From Roseibium sp. MMSF_3544 (GTDB lineage: Bacteria > Pseudomonadota > Alphaproteobacteria > Rhizobiales > Stappiaceae): a stretch of DNA of 46,746 nucleotides. The notes below the pieces were generated by a model. That model had not been told where the DNA came from, ran no database searches, and saw nothing but the letters and a program-made list of their open reading frames with translations. Both the position numbers and the translations under genes were made by a program. The stretch covers positions 1 through 46,746 of the forward strand of contig NZ_JASHKA010000036.1 of NCBI RefSeq assembly GCF_030732845.1. The letters run 5' to 3'. Shown here in pieces: positions 1 through 8,296 of this stretch; the first letter of the stretch is position 1; the number at the start of each line of letters is the position of its first letter.

Positions 1-540
1 CAAATGAGATTTTCATTTTAGGAAAACTTGAATCGAATTTTCGTAAAATTTTATCGATCCTCTGGAAGTCTCTGGAATCGTTATTTTATCCGGCGAGATT
101 TCGAGGTCTTTTCAAGGCAAAAGATAATGCCTTCAACGTCAGACAATGCCGAATTCGGCCCCTCAGGATGGCAATTTTGCACGAAAGAAAAGTGTGTTTC
201 AGAGGGAAGAAAGTCTGCAAAGCTGGTGGTTTTCAGACTGCGGACTAACCGGAATTGTCTCCGAACCTCGCAGGACTTGCCCAGGCGATCGCTTGCAGGC
301 GTGCGGTATGCCGGGGTCGGCAGTGGCAATTCGGCCGTAGCTCCAAAAGCCTCTTACCGCAGAAGATCAATCAGGAAATTATCGTGTCATCCGGTCTGCA
401 GAAGCAGCTGCATTGTGTATCGACCGACATGACAAAGATACGGGACCAGTTGCAACAAGTGAGCAGACGGCACGACCTCGAAGCACCCAGCCTAGATCGC
501 GGGAGTTTTGAAAAGGGAGGTTAGATCAGCGTAAGGCTAG
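1..540. other. Region without a supportable gene
   Basis: No reading frame here has a recognisable domain, a convincing ribosome binding site or alphaproteobacterial codon use. The first 60 bases are AT-rich, which would suit a promoter or the end of a gene to the left, but nothing is decisive. A frame ending near 524 has a hydrophilic, helix-like tail and could be a decayed gene remnant, but I do not recognise it. Confidence 0.4.
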
Positions 541-543
541 TAA

Positions 544-564
544 AAGCGCAGCGGGGCAGCGCTT
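544..564 (-). terminator. Possible terminator of the PilZ gene
   Basis: On the minus strand, arms AAGCGC and GCGCTT enclose a 9-base GC-rich loop, and the transcript continues with a short run of U. The hairpin overlaps the stop codon of the PilZ gene. The stem is short (6 bp), so this is a moderate candidate for an intrinsic terminator. Confidence 0.45.
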
Positions 565-1192
565 AATCCGGCGCTGAAATATGGTGCTCGAGCAACTCAC
601 GGCTTTGGACGGCAGCGAATTCGACCGCGACGCCACCTTCGATGTTGCGGATAACGCGGGCCTGCATCTTGCCGAGCGTGACCGGATCGCCCATTTCCGG
701 ATTGCTATCGGTGGCAATGGCAGCACCTGACAGCGAAACGTCGATGATCCGGCAAACATGCTCGGAGCCGTCCGGCAGGATCATCTTCGTCATCGGATTT
801 TTCGGCACGAAGCGGTCATGACGACGGTCTTCGGGAAGATTGAGTTCGTCCCGGTTGGCGAGCCATGTCAGGACGTTTGCGATCTTGTCGCGCTTGCGAG
901 CGGTGTTGCGCAGTTCAACGGCAAACCCACCGTCAATGACACGGGCAATCCGACCTTCGACACGGCTCAGATGGTCCAGATAGGCGATAACACGCTCGCC
1001 GACCCTGCCTTCAACCGGCGTGATCATGGCCATGCCACCTGGTGACATATCGATGATCTGACAAGGATACTCCCGCCGATCTTCCAACATGAACCGGCCA
1101 AGTATATCAACCTGGACGCGTTGGTGGCGCCGGCGGTCCGTGACTTGAAGCGTTTTGCTTCCTTCTGGTGCTGTTGCCAATCCGGCGTCCAT
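563..1192 (-). CDS. Tandem PilZ-domain protein, probable c-di-GMP receptor
   Basis: About 209 residues with two PilZ domains in a row, occupying roughly the first and second halves. Each has an Arg-rich N-terminal motif (DRRRHQRVQVD in the first, DRRHDRF in the second) followed by a D-x-S-x-x-G motif (DMSPGG; DVSLSG), which are the usual c-di-GMP contact elements. PilZ proteins act as cytoplasmic effectors in motility, biofilm or polysaccharide control, but the partner cannot be told from the sequence. The second RxxxR motif looks degenerate (RHDRF), so that domain may not bind nucleotide. An upstream TTG at 1207 with an AGGA eight bases before it is an alternative start. The gene stands alone, with the PAS gene upstream on the same strand. 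Confidence 0.85.
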   Translation of the reverse strand: MDAGLATAPEGSKTLQVTDRRRHQRVQVDILGRFMLEDRREYPCQIIDMSPGGMAMITPVEGRVGERVIAYLDHLSRVEGRIARVIDGGFAVELRNTARKRDKIANVLTWLANRDELNLPEDRRHDRFVPKNPMTKMILPDGSEHVCRIIDVSLSGAAIATDSNPEMGDPVTLGKMQARVIRNIEGGVAVEFAAVQSRELLEHHISAPD

Positions 1193-1422
1193 GCCTGCGG
1201 TATCCAAACAGTGTGTCCTGCACCACCCCTGATAGAGTGGCGAATCTCCAAATGTCTCTCACACACTTTAGGCAGCTGAGGTTAACGATGTGTAAGAAAA
1301 AAGAACCACACACTCGTTTCAGTCTTAAAAATTAGCATAGCGCTGCAATGGGGCAGCGTAATGGCGGAATGAGACGAATGGGCCGCCACAAGAAGATCTT
1401 GCAAATATGGTTAAGACTTTTT

Positions 1423-1443
1423 CGCACGGCGGCTCGCCGTGCG
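1423..1443. repeat. Perfect 9-bp hairpin between the PAS and PilZ genes
   Basis: Arms CGCACGGCG and CGCCGTGCG are perfectly complementary around a 3-base loop. On the minus strand it lies about 110 bases downstream of the PAS gene stop and is followed by A rather than U, so it is not a standard intrinsic terminator. It could be an mRNA 3'-end stabiliser or a protein-binding palindrome. Confidence 0.5.
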
Positions 1444-1550
1444 GCAGTATAGAAGGGCCGAGTTACCGTAATCCCGGCCATTCCTTCAGATTTAAGTCGA
1501 TTTCATTGCAATAACCGGCCTGGGCACGGCTCGGAGCAACACTGGCCAGC

Positions 1551-2195
1551 TCAGTTTTTCCCACCGCTATAGACAGTAAGGTGGCCGACCTTGCGTTCCG
1601 CGCCTTGCGGCAAGGGCGGGGAAGGCATGTTCATGCCCTCGGCCGTAAAGCGTGGCAAAATAGGATTAACGGTCGCAGGCGCATCGACGAAGAAGGGGCG
1701 TTCGTCCGGCCACACGAGGCGCAGGCTGCTGATCGACTGATTGAGGATCGGATGCAAGCCGATCCAGTACGGCTTTTCCATCGGAGTACAACTTCCGAGA
1801 ATACGGATCCGGCCTTCGCCGGGCACATTGAGCGGAACCAGCAGCATTTCCATCTGGAGCACCTGGTTGCGTTCGGTATGGCCGTTCACGCCGATCACGG
1901 CAGCAGCAGCGTCCTCGGTTATCGCAGCGATCAGGCTTTCCAGTGCTTCCCGGTCTTTCGTGCTCCAACCGCGCAGAAAGTTTCTTCCCTTCAGCTCCCG
2001 GCAATGGGCCGAACACAGACGCGTTCCCGCCAGCCGGTAACGCACATCCTGCGGGCCTTTTGTTTCAAGGATGAATGTGTCGCCGAGAAGCCCCCGGATT
2101 TCACCAGGATCGACTTCACTCCGATTTGGGGCAGGGCGGGCGCCGCGAAGATTGTCCCAATAGGAATAAAGAGTTTGCGTAACGCCGTGTTTCAT
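1551..2195 (-). CDS. PAS-domain (PAS_5-like) protein
   Basis: About 214 residues resembling the single-domain alphaproteobacterial PAS family (Pfam PAS_5), recognised by the early segment YSYWDNLRGARPAPNRSEVDP, the I-x-x-L-L-G-D-x-F-I-L strand and the R-Y-R-L-A-G-T-R-L motif. These proteins carry no attached kinase or cyclase output and their signal is generally unknown. The start at 2195 is chosen because GAGG lies nine bases upstream; an ATG at 2210 and a TTG at 2240 are also in frame. The C-terminal 50 residues are proline-rich and probably flexible. The neighbouring PilZ gene on the same strand may be related in function, but a 340-base gap separates them. Confidence 0.7.
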   Translation of the reverse strand: MKHGVTQTLYSYWDNLRGARPAPNRSEVDPGEIRGLLGDTFILETKGPQDVRYRLAGTRLCSAHCRELKGRNFLRGWSTKDREALESLIAAITEDAAAAVIGVNGHTERNQVLQMEMLLVPLNVPGEGRIRILGSCTPMEKPYWIGLHPILNQSISSLRLVWPDERPFFVDAPATVNPILPRFTAEGMNMPSPPLPQGAERKVGHLTVYSGGKN

Positions 2196-2240
2196 CTTGC
2201 TTCGCCTCATCGCCCTTTTGCGCCCCTTGTACCGTCTCAA

Positions 2241-2763
2241 GACAGTGCGTGTTTCAAAATGGGGCGTTCATTCGCTCTCGTGTTCAACTGGGATGTACTA
2301 AGCAGGGGGCGTGCCAAGTGGCTGAGGGTTATGAAACAGCGGAAACGCCGGACCGGTAAGGTTAATTTATCCTAAAGCTTGTTTTCGCGCGTGCGCGCCT
2401 GCAGGTTAAGGGCCTGTTCAGGCTAAATACGGCAGGCTTCGCTCATATCGGCCAGGCAGCTGCTCGGGAGAATTGCCAAAGCTGCACCGAGGACCTGAAG
2501 CGCCGGCGGGTGTCGATCGAGCCTTAAAAGTGCCGACTCTGAACATCGACCCTTTCGGGAAGCGTGGGGACGCGACCGGACAGTGGGGGGAAAATCAGGG
2601 CGTGGGCGATCATCTCGATCCCGGCGCCCTGTTTATTTCTGAGCAAATCCGGACAACTGTAAGCGCAGGTTCACCAATTTCGGGGAATGCGCCATCCGAT
2701 TGGTCCGTCGCCCTTGTTTTGTACGGGATCTGGCTTAGAAGAGAAACAAAAGGCCGAGGTTCC
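2241..2763. other. Intergenic region upstream of the PAS and rhomboid genes
   Basis: This 520-base divergent region should hold promoters for both flanking genes. A frame continuous with the rhomboid gene extends to about 2473, but its 97 extra residues look like non-coding translation (low-complexity, no family match). A TTAA-N7-TTCA sequence at 2406-2420 is one mismatch from a CtrA box but could be chance. Confidence 0.4.
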
Positions 2764-3549
2764 ATGAACGTTTACAAATTTGACGAAGAACGCAGCCGTC
2801 GCGAGCAGGCCGAGAAACAGAAGCCACCGCGTGGTCCGAGCGGTCCGCCGGCCTTCAATTTGCCCGATGTGATTGTCTGGACCGGCGGTATTCTTATTGC
2901 CGTCCATCTTTTCCGGACATTTATTCTGCCCGGCGGCTGGGACCAGATGATCATTCGCTATTTCGCATTCTGGCCTGTGAAATACACGATACTGCCAAGT
3001 CTGTCCGCGCCTGATCTTATTTCGAGCCTTTGGGCTTTCGTCACCTACAGCCTGCTGCATGGCGGCGCGATGCATATCATTTTCAACCTGCTCTGGATGG
3101 CTATTTTCGGAAGTGCCGTCGCTCGCAGGTTCGGTGTGGGGCGGTTCCTTTTGTTTTCGGCGCTTTGTTCGGTCGGTGGCGCCCTGGCCCATCTTGCAAC
3201 GCACTGGGGTGAACCGGTTCCAATGATCGGCGCCTCCGCGGCGATTTCCGGTCAGATGGCCGCCGCGATCCGGTTTGTGTTCGAACTCGGCGGCCCGCTC
3301 GGTGCAATCCGCCGCTCGGATCGCGCCGCCTATTTCGTTCCGGCGCAGCCGCTTGCGGATTGTTTTCGCAACCAGCAGGTTCTGGTCTTCGTTGCGGTGT
3401 GGTTCGGGCTAAACCTCTTTTTCGGAATCATGAGCGGTCCGGTTGCGGGTCAACCTGCAAGCGTTGCCTGGCAAGCCCATATTGGCGGGTTTGTTGCGGG
3501 GCTCGCGCTGTTCCCGTTTCTGGATCCGGTGCCGCGACGGCGGTTCTGA
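2764..3549 (+). CDS. Rhomboid-family intramembrane serine protease
   Basis: A 261-residue membrane protein with about six transmembrane segments after a charged cytoplasmic N-terminus. Rhomboid hallmarks are present in order: the HGGAMHIIFNLLWM segment (the HxxxN region of TM2), the catalytic serine in IGASAAISG, and the catalytic histidine in AWQAHIGGFVAG of the last core helix. It would cut transmembrane substrates within the inner membrane; substrates cannot be inferred. The ATG at 2764 is preferred because the protein start (MNVYKFDEERSRREQAEKQK) matches rhomboids of related bacteria, with GAGG just upstream. In the Ser motif, Ala replaces the second Gly of the common GxSG. Confidence 0.9.
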   Translation: MNVYKFDEERSRREQAEKQKPPRGPSGPPAFNLPDVIVWTGGILIAVHLFRTFILPGGWDQMIIRYFAFWPVKYTILPSLSAPDLISSLWAFVTYSLLHGGAMHIIFNLLWMAIFGSAVARRFGVGRFLLFSALCSVGGALAHLATHWGEPVPMIGASAAISGQMAAAIRFVFELGGPLGAIRRSDRAAYFVPAQPLADCFRNQQVLVFVAVWFGLNLFFGIMSGPVAGQPASVAWQAHIGGFVAGLALFPFLDPVPRRRF

Positions 3550-3662
3550 AGACTGCGCGGAAATACCCTACCGTTAATGGTTTGCGAGGACATATTTTTT
3601 TGCCATGATGGGTGCGTCCGGAGTCCTAACGGGCGGGCCGATGCTGAGGGAGGTATTTTTCT

Positions 3663-4094
3663 ATGACCGTTGCCGCGATATTGAGTGGAAAGGGGCACAA
3701 CAGCATTACGGCGAGCAGCGATGCGCTGCTCAGCGATATTTGCGAAACACTGGCAAAACACAAGATTGGTGCAGTGGTTGTCTGCTCTGCGGACAAGACC
3801 ATCGAGGGCATCGTGTCCGAGCGCGATATTGTCCGCGTCATCGGGACGCAAGGCCCTTCCTCACTGAAGCTTCCAGTCTCCAGCGTGATGACCAAGGATG
3901 TTGTGACCTGCTCGGAAGAAAACAGCGTCAATGAGGTGATGGCGCGCATGACGCAGGGCCGCTTTCGCCACATGCCGGTGGTGAAGGACGGCAAGCTCAC
4001 CGGGGTAATCTCGATTGGCGACGTGGTGAAGCACAAGATTGCGCAGGTGGAACTCGAAGCCGAGCAAATGCGCCATTACATTTCAATGTCCTGA
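3663..4094 (+). CDS. CBS-domain protein (Bateman module)
   Basis: A 143-residue stand-alone pair of CBS domains (about residues 8-65 and 73-130) with no catalytic domain. Characteristic segments are IEGIVSERDIVRVI in the first and MPVVKDGKLTGVISIGDVVKHKI in the second. Bateman modules bind adenine nucleotides or related ligands and usually regulate a partner. A strong GGGAGG lies nine bases before the ATG. The gene converges on hisI, with a long palindrome between the two stops. Confidence 0.9.
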   Translation: MTVAAILSGKGHNSITASSDALLSDICETLAKHKIGAVVVCSADKTIEGIVSERDIVRVIGTQGPSSLKLPVSSVMTKDVVTCSEENSVNEVMARMTQGRFRHMPVVKDGKLTGVISIGDVVKHKIAQVELEAEQMRHYISMS

Positions 4095-4115
4095 CGACGT
4101 TTGCAGCAAGACCTC

Positions 4116-4139
4116 GCGGTCGACCATATGGACGACCGC
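4116..4139. terminator. Palindrome between convergent genes
   Basis: Arms GCGGTCG and CGACCGC flank a centre (CCATATGG) that is itself self-complementary, giving a 24-base palindrome with one A-A mismatch on each side of the centre. It sits between the stop codons of the CBS gene and hisI. There is no strong U-tract on either strand, so it may act as a bidirectional 3'-end hairpin rather than a classic intrinsic terminator. Confidence 0.5.
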
Positions 4140-4171
4140 TTGTGCCAAATTTGGCCTAAGCGTCTGCGCGG

Positions 4172-4624
4172 TTATTTCCCGTACACATCTGCCGGATCAT
4201 AGACCTTTTCCGCCTCGACTTTTTCCAGGCGAACGGCACCATGTTCCGGTTTTACGGTCTTGCGGAAAAAACAGGACCGGTAGCCGACATGGCAGGTGGC
4301 ACCGTTTCCGGCGACAGAAACCTTTAGTACCAGAGCATCCTGGTCGCAGTCGGTGAGGATTTCATGCACCGTTTGAACCTGACCGGAGGTTTCGCCTTTT
4401 TTCCAGAAACTTTGCCTTGAGCGGCTCCAGTACCAGGCTTCTCCGGTTTCGATCGTCCGCGTCAGCGCTTCTTCGTTCATATAGCCGACCATGAGCACTT
4501 CGCCGGAGACAACATCGGTCACGACTGCGACGATTAGTCCATCGCGGTCGAACTTCGGCATTAGCAATTCGCCGGTCTCGACCGTTTCCTTGTCACCACG
4601 TTCGGAGAGGTGAGTGCTGCACAT
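4172..4624 (-). CDS. hisI: Phosphoribosyl-AMP cyclohydrolase
   Basis: This enzyme opens the purine ring of phosphoribosyl-AMP, the third step of histidine synthesis, in the cytoplasm. The 150-residue protein has the family core: VLMVGYMNEEAL, the ETGEAWYWSRSRQSFWKKGETSG segment in which most substrate contacts lie, the DCDQDALVLKV metal-binding Asp/Cys cluster, and ATCHVGYRSCFF with the conserved zinc Cys. It is the stand-alone form, not fused to HisE. The ATG at 4624 is supported by AAGGG ten bases upstream; an in-frame extension to 4765 would overlap folE and is not family-like. It lies 43 bases after folE and is probably cotranscribed with it. The gap holds a hairpin that covers the ribosome binding site. 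Confidence 0.93.
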   Translation of the reverse strand: MCSTHLSERGDKETVETGELLMPKFDRDGLIVAVVTDVVSGEVLMVGYMNEEALTRTIETGEAWYWSRSRQSFWKKGETSGQVQTVHEILTDCDQDALVLKVSVAGNGATCHVGYRSCFFRKTVKPEHGAVRLEKVEAEKVYDPADVYGK

Positions 4625-4634
4625 GTCACGAAAG

Positions 4635-4658
4635 CCCTTGCAAAAATTGGCGCAAGGG
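4635..4658 (-). promoter_or_regulatory. Hairpin sequestering the hisI ribosome binding site
   Basis: In the folE-hisI gap, arms CCCTTGC and GCAAGGG form a perfect 7-bp stem with a 10-base loop on the minus strand. The 3' arm contains AAGGG, the probable Shine-Dalgarno sequence, which ends ten bases before the hisI ATG. When folded, it would hide the site, so hisI translation could depend on ribosomes leaving folE or on a factor. This is inference from the sequence alone. Confidence 0.5.
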
Positions 4659-4667
4659 ACTTTGAAA

Positions 4668-5339
4668 TCAGAGACCCCTGCCGCGCACCATGGACATGAA
4701 CTTGGCCTGTTCGGCCGGATCGTCCTGGAAAACGCCGGTGAACTGGGTGGTAATCGTTGCGACACCCGGTTTTTGAACGCCGCGCATGGTCATACACTGG
4801 TGCTCAGCTTCGAGCATCACCGCCAAGCCCCGTGGCGCAAGCGTATCGTCAATGACCGATGTGATCTGTGCCGTCAAGTTTTCCTGTGTCTGCAGCCGTT
4901 TGGCATAGATGTCGACCACCCGGGCAAGCTTGGAAAGGCCGACGACACCTTCAGCGGGATAATACGCAATATGCGCCTCGCCGATGAAGGGCAGCATGTG
5001 GTGTTCGCAATGCGAATGGAACGGAATCCCACGCACCAGAACGATGTCCTGGTATCCGCCGACATCCTCGAACGTGCGTTCCAGATGCTCCGCGGGGTCT
5101 TCGAAATAACCACTGTAGAGTTGGCTCAACGCCTTTGCGACACGCTTTGGCGTGTCGACCAAACCTTCGCGGTCCGGATCGTCGCCCGTCCAGGCGAGAA
5201 TTGTCCGCACTGCGGCCTCGACCTCTTCACGACTTGGCCGAAGTAGTTGTTCCGGCGTCTTTCTTTCGAATCTTTTTTCAACCGGCTTGAGGACAGCGTC
5301 CATCGGGATCCTCGCAAATTTACCCTTGTCACTCGTCAT
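4668..5339 (-). CDS. folE: GTP cyclohydrolase I
   Basis: Converts GTP to 7,8-dihydroneopterin triphosphate, the first step of folate/pterin synthesis. The 223-residue length fits FolE type IA. Zinc ligands are visible in HSHCEHHMLPF (Cys and His) and in EAEHQCMTMRG (Cys), with the catalytic-site GLSKLARVVDIYAKRLQTQE stretch between them and the C-terminal TTQFTGVFQDDP. The N-terminal 40 residues are a variable tail. It is the first gene of a probable folE-hisI pair and is divergent from the IscU-like gene across a 250-base region. Confidence 0.96.
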   Translation of the reverse strand: MTSDKGKFARIPMDAVLKPVEKRFERKTPEQLLRPSREEVEAAVRTILAWTGDDPDREGLVDTPKRVAKALSQLYSGYFEDPAEHLERTFEDVGGYQDIVLVRGIPFHSHCEHHMLPFIGEAHIAYYPAEGVVGLSKLARVVDIYAKRLQTQENLTAQITSVIDDTLAPRGLAVMLEAEHQCMTMRGVQKPGVATITTQFTGVFQDDPAEQAKFMSMVRGRGL

Positions 5340-5590
5340 ACGGCGCCCGTTCTTGCACAGATCATGAAGTCCTCGCTTGAAGGCCGGGGACCTTTATCAT
5401 ACTCCACACAAAAAGCGAACGCGCAGTTTCTGAGCGGGTTGAGCTGAATTCACGCGTTTGTCCGCCTCGCATGAAATTCGGCTGCGACCACTCTGCCCCT
5501 TGCGAAATTGCCGTGGCGTCTGATCTATATATATGAAAGCAAAGCGCCATCAATGTGTCGCGCATCACAGGCTTTCACGAAGAGGCGAGA

Positions 5591-6043
5591 ATGCTTGACG
5601 ATATCTACAATGCGAAGATCCTCGAATTCGCTGGAAACATTCCCAGAATTGGCCGCCTCGAGCAACCTGACGCAACGGCAAAGGCGCATTCCAAGCTCTG
5701 TGGCTCGACGGTTGTCGTTGACATATGTGTGAACGATGGCGTGGTGACCGACTTTGCGCATGACGTGAAAGCGTGCGCGCTTGGCCAGGCTTCGTCCTCG
5801 ATCATGGCTCAAAATGTTGTTGGAGCGCATACGAGCGAGTTGCGCGAGGTGCAGAAAACCATGCGGGCCATGCTGAAGGACGGAGGAGATCCGCCGACAG
5901 GCCGGTTTGGGGATCTGAAGTTCCTGGAGCCTGTCCGCGAATACAGGGCGCGCCATGCGTCCACGATGTTGACATTCGATGCCATCGTCGATGCTCTGGA
6001 TCAGCTCGAGGCAAAGAGCGGGGAAGACGGCGCTGCAGCGTAA
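5591..6043 (+). CDS. IscU/NifU N-terminal-like Fe-S scaffold protein
   Basis: About 150 residues of the NifU N-terminal (IscU-like) fold. The first two scaffold cysteines are recognisable in HSKLCGSTVVVDICV and VKACALGQASSSIM. In place of the third cysteine region it has a longer insertion (about residues 85-115), as in the alphaproteobacterial variant that is annotated simply as iron-sulfur cluster assembly scaffold protein. An ATG with GAGGCGAG just upstream sets the start at 5591 rather than the in-frame 5555. YidD follows after 30 bases. Whether it assembles clusters or has another role cannot be told here, and no other isc or suf gene is nearby. Confidence 0.8.
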   Translation: MLDDIYNAKILEFAGNIPRIGRLEQPDATAKAHSKLCGSTVVVDICVNDGVVTDFAHDVKACALGQASSSIMAQNVVGAHTSELREVQKTMRAMLKDGGDPPTGRFGDLKFLEPVREYRARHASTMLTFDAIVDALDQLEAKSGEDGAAA

Positions 6044-6073
6044 CCGTTTGCGGAACCCGAGCAGCCAAACCCC

Positions 6074-6430
6074 ATGTGTTCAGATTGCCGCCCTCAACCC
6101 AGTTCCGAAAGACCTCTGTCACCGGCGGGGCGGGTGGCCGTTGGCCTGATTTGGATCTACCGCCATTCCCTGTCTCTGTTCATGGGGCGCGGATGCCGCT
6201 ATGCACCGACCTGTTCAGACTACACCGAACAAGCCATTCGCCGTTTCGGCTTCTGGGTGGGCGGCTGGATTGGTCTGGCGCGAATCCTAAGGTGCAATCC
6301 CTGGGGGGCGTCCGGGTTCGATCCCGTACCTGACACGCTGCCGGACAACGCCTGCTGGTACTTGCCCTGGCGGTACGGCCGCTGGTCGGGGCGGCACATT
6401 CCAGCGGAACACAGGTTGGACGAACCCTAG
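6074..6430 (+). CDS. yidD: YidD membrane protein insertion efficiency factor
   Basis: A 118-residue YidD (Haemolytic domain) protein. The diagnostic pattern is intact: IWIYRHSLSLFMGRGCRYAPTCSDYTEQAIRRFG followed by RILRCNPWGASGFDPVP (described here in two parts; Cys residues of the GxxCRYxPTCS and RCNPW motifs are present). YidD is a small amphipathic inner-membrane-associated protein thought to help YidC insert proteins. It is usually next to rnpA and yidC, but in many alphaproteobacteria it sits elsewhere, here 30 bases behind the IscU-like gene. The C-terminal 30 residues after the DPVP motif are a lineage extension. Confidence 0.93.
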   Translation: MCSDCRPQPSSERPLSPAGRVAVGLIWIYRHSLSLFMGRGCRYAPTCSDYTEQAIRRFGFWVGGWIGLARILRCNPWGASGFDPVPDTLPDNACWYLPWRYGRWSGRHIPAEHRLDEP

Positions 6431-6514
6431 ATCCGACGAAAAGCAGTCCGCTCAAGAAAACGTTGACCTAACGGCATCCGGATGCAACGTTCCCTCGTCA
6501 GGGGAAGAGGGAGT

Positions 6515-8296
6515 ATGGACGTGCGCGATTTCCACTTCGTGATGATCAAGCCGACGCATTATGACGATGACGGTTATCCGATCCAGTGGTTGAGATCCGC
6601 CATTCCGTCCAACACGCTTGCCAGTCTCAATGGTCTTGCGGAGGCAGCACAGGAGCGCGCCGCCCTTGGCGAGGATGTTCGCATCCACCTTCACACCTAT
6701 GACGAAACCAACAAGCGTGTCAGGCCTGCGAAAATCGCGAATGAAATTCGCAGCAAGGGCGGTAAAGCGCTGATTGCACTGGTTGGCGTTCAGTCGAACC
6801 AGTTTCCGCGCGCGACCGACCTGGCCCGTCAGTTTATGAAGGAAGGCCTGCAAACGGCGATTGGCGGTTTTCATGTTTCCGGTTGTATTTCCATGCTGGA
6901 CGAGATGCCTCCGGAAATGGTCGAGCTGCAGGCAGAAGGCGTCAGTTACTTCGCCGGCGAGGCCGAAGACCGCCGCCTCGACCAGGTGTTTCGGGATGCC
7001 TGGGCGGATGACCTGAAGCCGCTTTACAATTTTATGGCGGACCTGCCGTCCCTGGAAGGTGAGCCGACGCCGATTCTTCCGACCAAACATATCCAGTTCA
7101 CTGCAGGCTCACATTCCAGTTTCGATCTGGGGCGCGGGTGCCCGTTTCAGTGTTCGTTCTGCACGATCATCAACGTTCAGGGCCGCAAGAGCCGGTTCCG
7201 CTCAGCTGACGACCTGGAACAAATCATTCGCGACAACTACGAGCAGGGTATCAACCGGTTCTTTATCACCGACGACAATTTCGCTCGGAACAGGGAATGG
7301 GAGCCGCTGTTCGACCGGCTGATTACGCTGCGTGAAAAGGAAAAGTTCGATATCAAGTTCATCATCCAGGTGGACACGCTCTGTCACCGGATCGAAAACT
7401 TCATCGAGAAGGCAACGCGCGCCGGTGTGAACCGCGTCTTCATCGGGCTGGAGAACATCAATCCCGACAACCTGTTGGCCGCCAAGAAGCGCCAGAACAA
7501 GATCACGGAATACCGGGAGATGCTCCAGAAATGGCGCGCGCACGGGGCAACCACCTATGCCGGTTATATTATCGGGTTTCCGGGTGACACGAAGGAAGCC
7601 GTTCTCAGGGATGTGGAGATCATCAAGAACGAGCTACCGCTCGATCTGCTGGAGTTCTTCTACCTGACGCCGCTGCCGGGGTCTGAAGATCACAAGGTGC
7701 TCCTGTCCAAGGGGACCTGGATGGATCCGGACCTTAACAAGTATGACCTCAATCACCGCGTCTCTCATCATCCCAAGATGAGCGACAAGGAGTGGGAAGA
7801 AGCCTATCAGGAAGCGTGGGAAAGCTATTATTCGGATGCGCATATCGAGACCGTGCTTCGGCGCGCAGCGTCCCACCAGAAAGGCCGTCCGGGCAACAAG
7901 CTGTTCCTGATGATGTGGTTCAAGCTGATGGTTCAGTGCGAAGGCGTTCATCCGTTGGAGGGCGGCTACTTCCGCCTGAAATTCCGCAAGGATCGGCGCA
8001 GCGGGCTCCCGGTCGAGAGTGCCCTGTCGTTCTATCCACGCTATGTTTGGGAAGTCATCTCCAAGCACTTGGCCTACGTTTCGGCCACGTGGCGGGTTTA
8101 CAGGATTTATCGCAAGGTGAAAGCCTCACCTGACCGGCATACATATTCGGATATCGCCATCAAGGAGATCGAAAAGGACGGCGAGGAAGCCCTCGCCATG
8201 ATCCAGGAAACGCGCGGTGGGGTCGAAGCGGTTGCAAAGACAGCGCGCGATGCGTCGATCGTCAAGGCTGCCAAGGAAAGGGCGGTCGCGTCATAA
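6515..8296 (+). CDS. Radical SAM protein with B12-binding-like N-terminus, unknown substrate
   Basis: A 593-residue cytoplasmic protein. Residues about 1-185 resemble the Rossmann-like cobalamin-binding domain of B12-radical SAM enzymes, including a GGFHVSGCISML segment, but I do not see the His of a classical DxHxxG motif, so cobalamin binding is uncertain. The radical SAM core follows with the cluster motif C-P-F-Q-C-S-F-C (CX3CX2C, near residue 209) in GRGCPFQCSFCTI, then FITDDNFARN, FIGLENINPDNL and YAGYIIGFPGDT, which are typical barrel strands. The last 200 residues form an alpha-helical domain with no family I can name. The start at 6515 is chosen for GAAGAGGGA just before it. Its 3' end overlaps the convergent EamA gene by six bases. 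The reaction is unknown. Confidence 0.85.
   Translation: MDVRDFHFVMIKPTHYDDDGYPIQWLRSAIPSNTLASLNGLAEAAQERAALGEDVRIHLHTYDETNKRVRPAKIANEIRSKGGKALIALVGVQSNQFPRATDLARQFMKEGLQTAIGGFHVSGCISMLDEMPPEMVELQAEGVSYFAGEAEDRRLDQVFRDAWADDLKPLYNFMADLPSLEGEPTPILPTKHIQFTAGSHSSFDLGRGCPFQCSFCTIINVQGRKSRFRSADDLEQIIRDNYEQGINRFFITDDNFARNREWEPLFDRLITLREKEKFDIKFIIQVDTLCHRIENFIEKATRAGVNRVFIGLENINPDNLLAAKKRQNKITEYREMLQKWRAHGATTYAGYIIGFPGDTKEAVLRDVEIIKNELPLDLLEFFYLTPLPGSEDHKVLLSKGTWMDPDLNKYDLNHRVSHHPKMSDKEWEEAYQEAWESYYSDAHIETVLRRAASHQKGRPGNKLFLMMWFKLMVQCEGVHPLEGGYFRLKFRKDRRSGLPVESALSFYPRYVWEVISKHLAYVSATWRVYRIYRKVKASPDRHTYSDIAIKEIEKDGEEALAMIQETRGGVEAVAKTARDASIVKAAKERAVAS

Noticed and set aside
28..432. Short open frames on both strands in the first 540 bases
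   Set aside because: They overlap each other, lack convincing ribosome binding sites and have no recognisable domain.
1423..1443. A standard intrinsic terminator for the PAS gene
   Set aside because: The hairpin is perfect, but the minus strand continues with A rather than U, so it was listed as a hairpin only.
2473..2763. N-terminal extension of the rhomboid protein
   Set aside because: It begins at a weak context and adds 97 residues without any family similarity. The internal ATG at 2764 has a better site.
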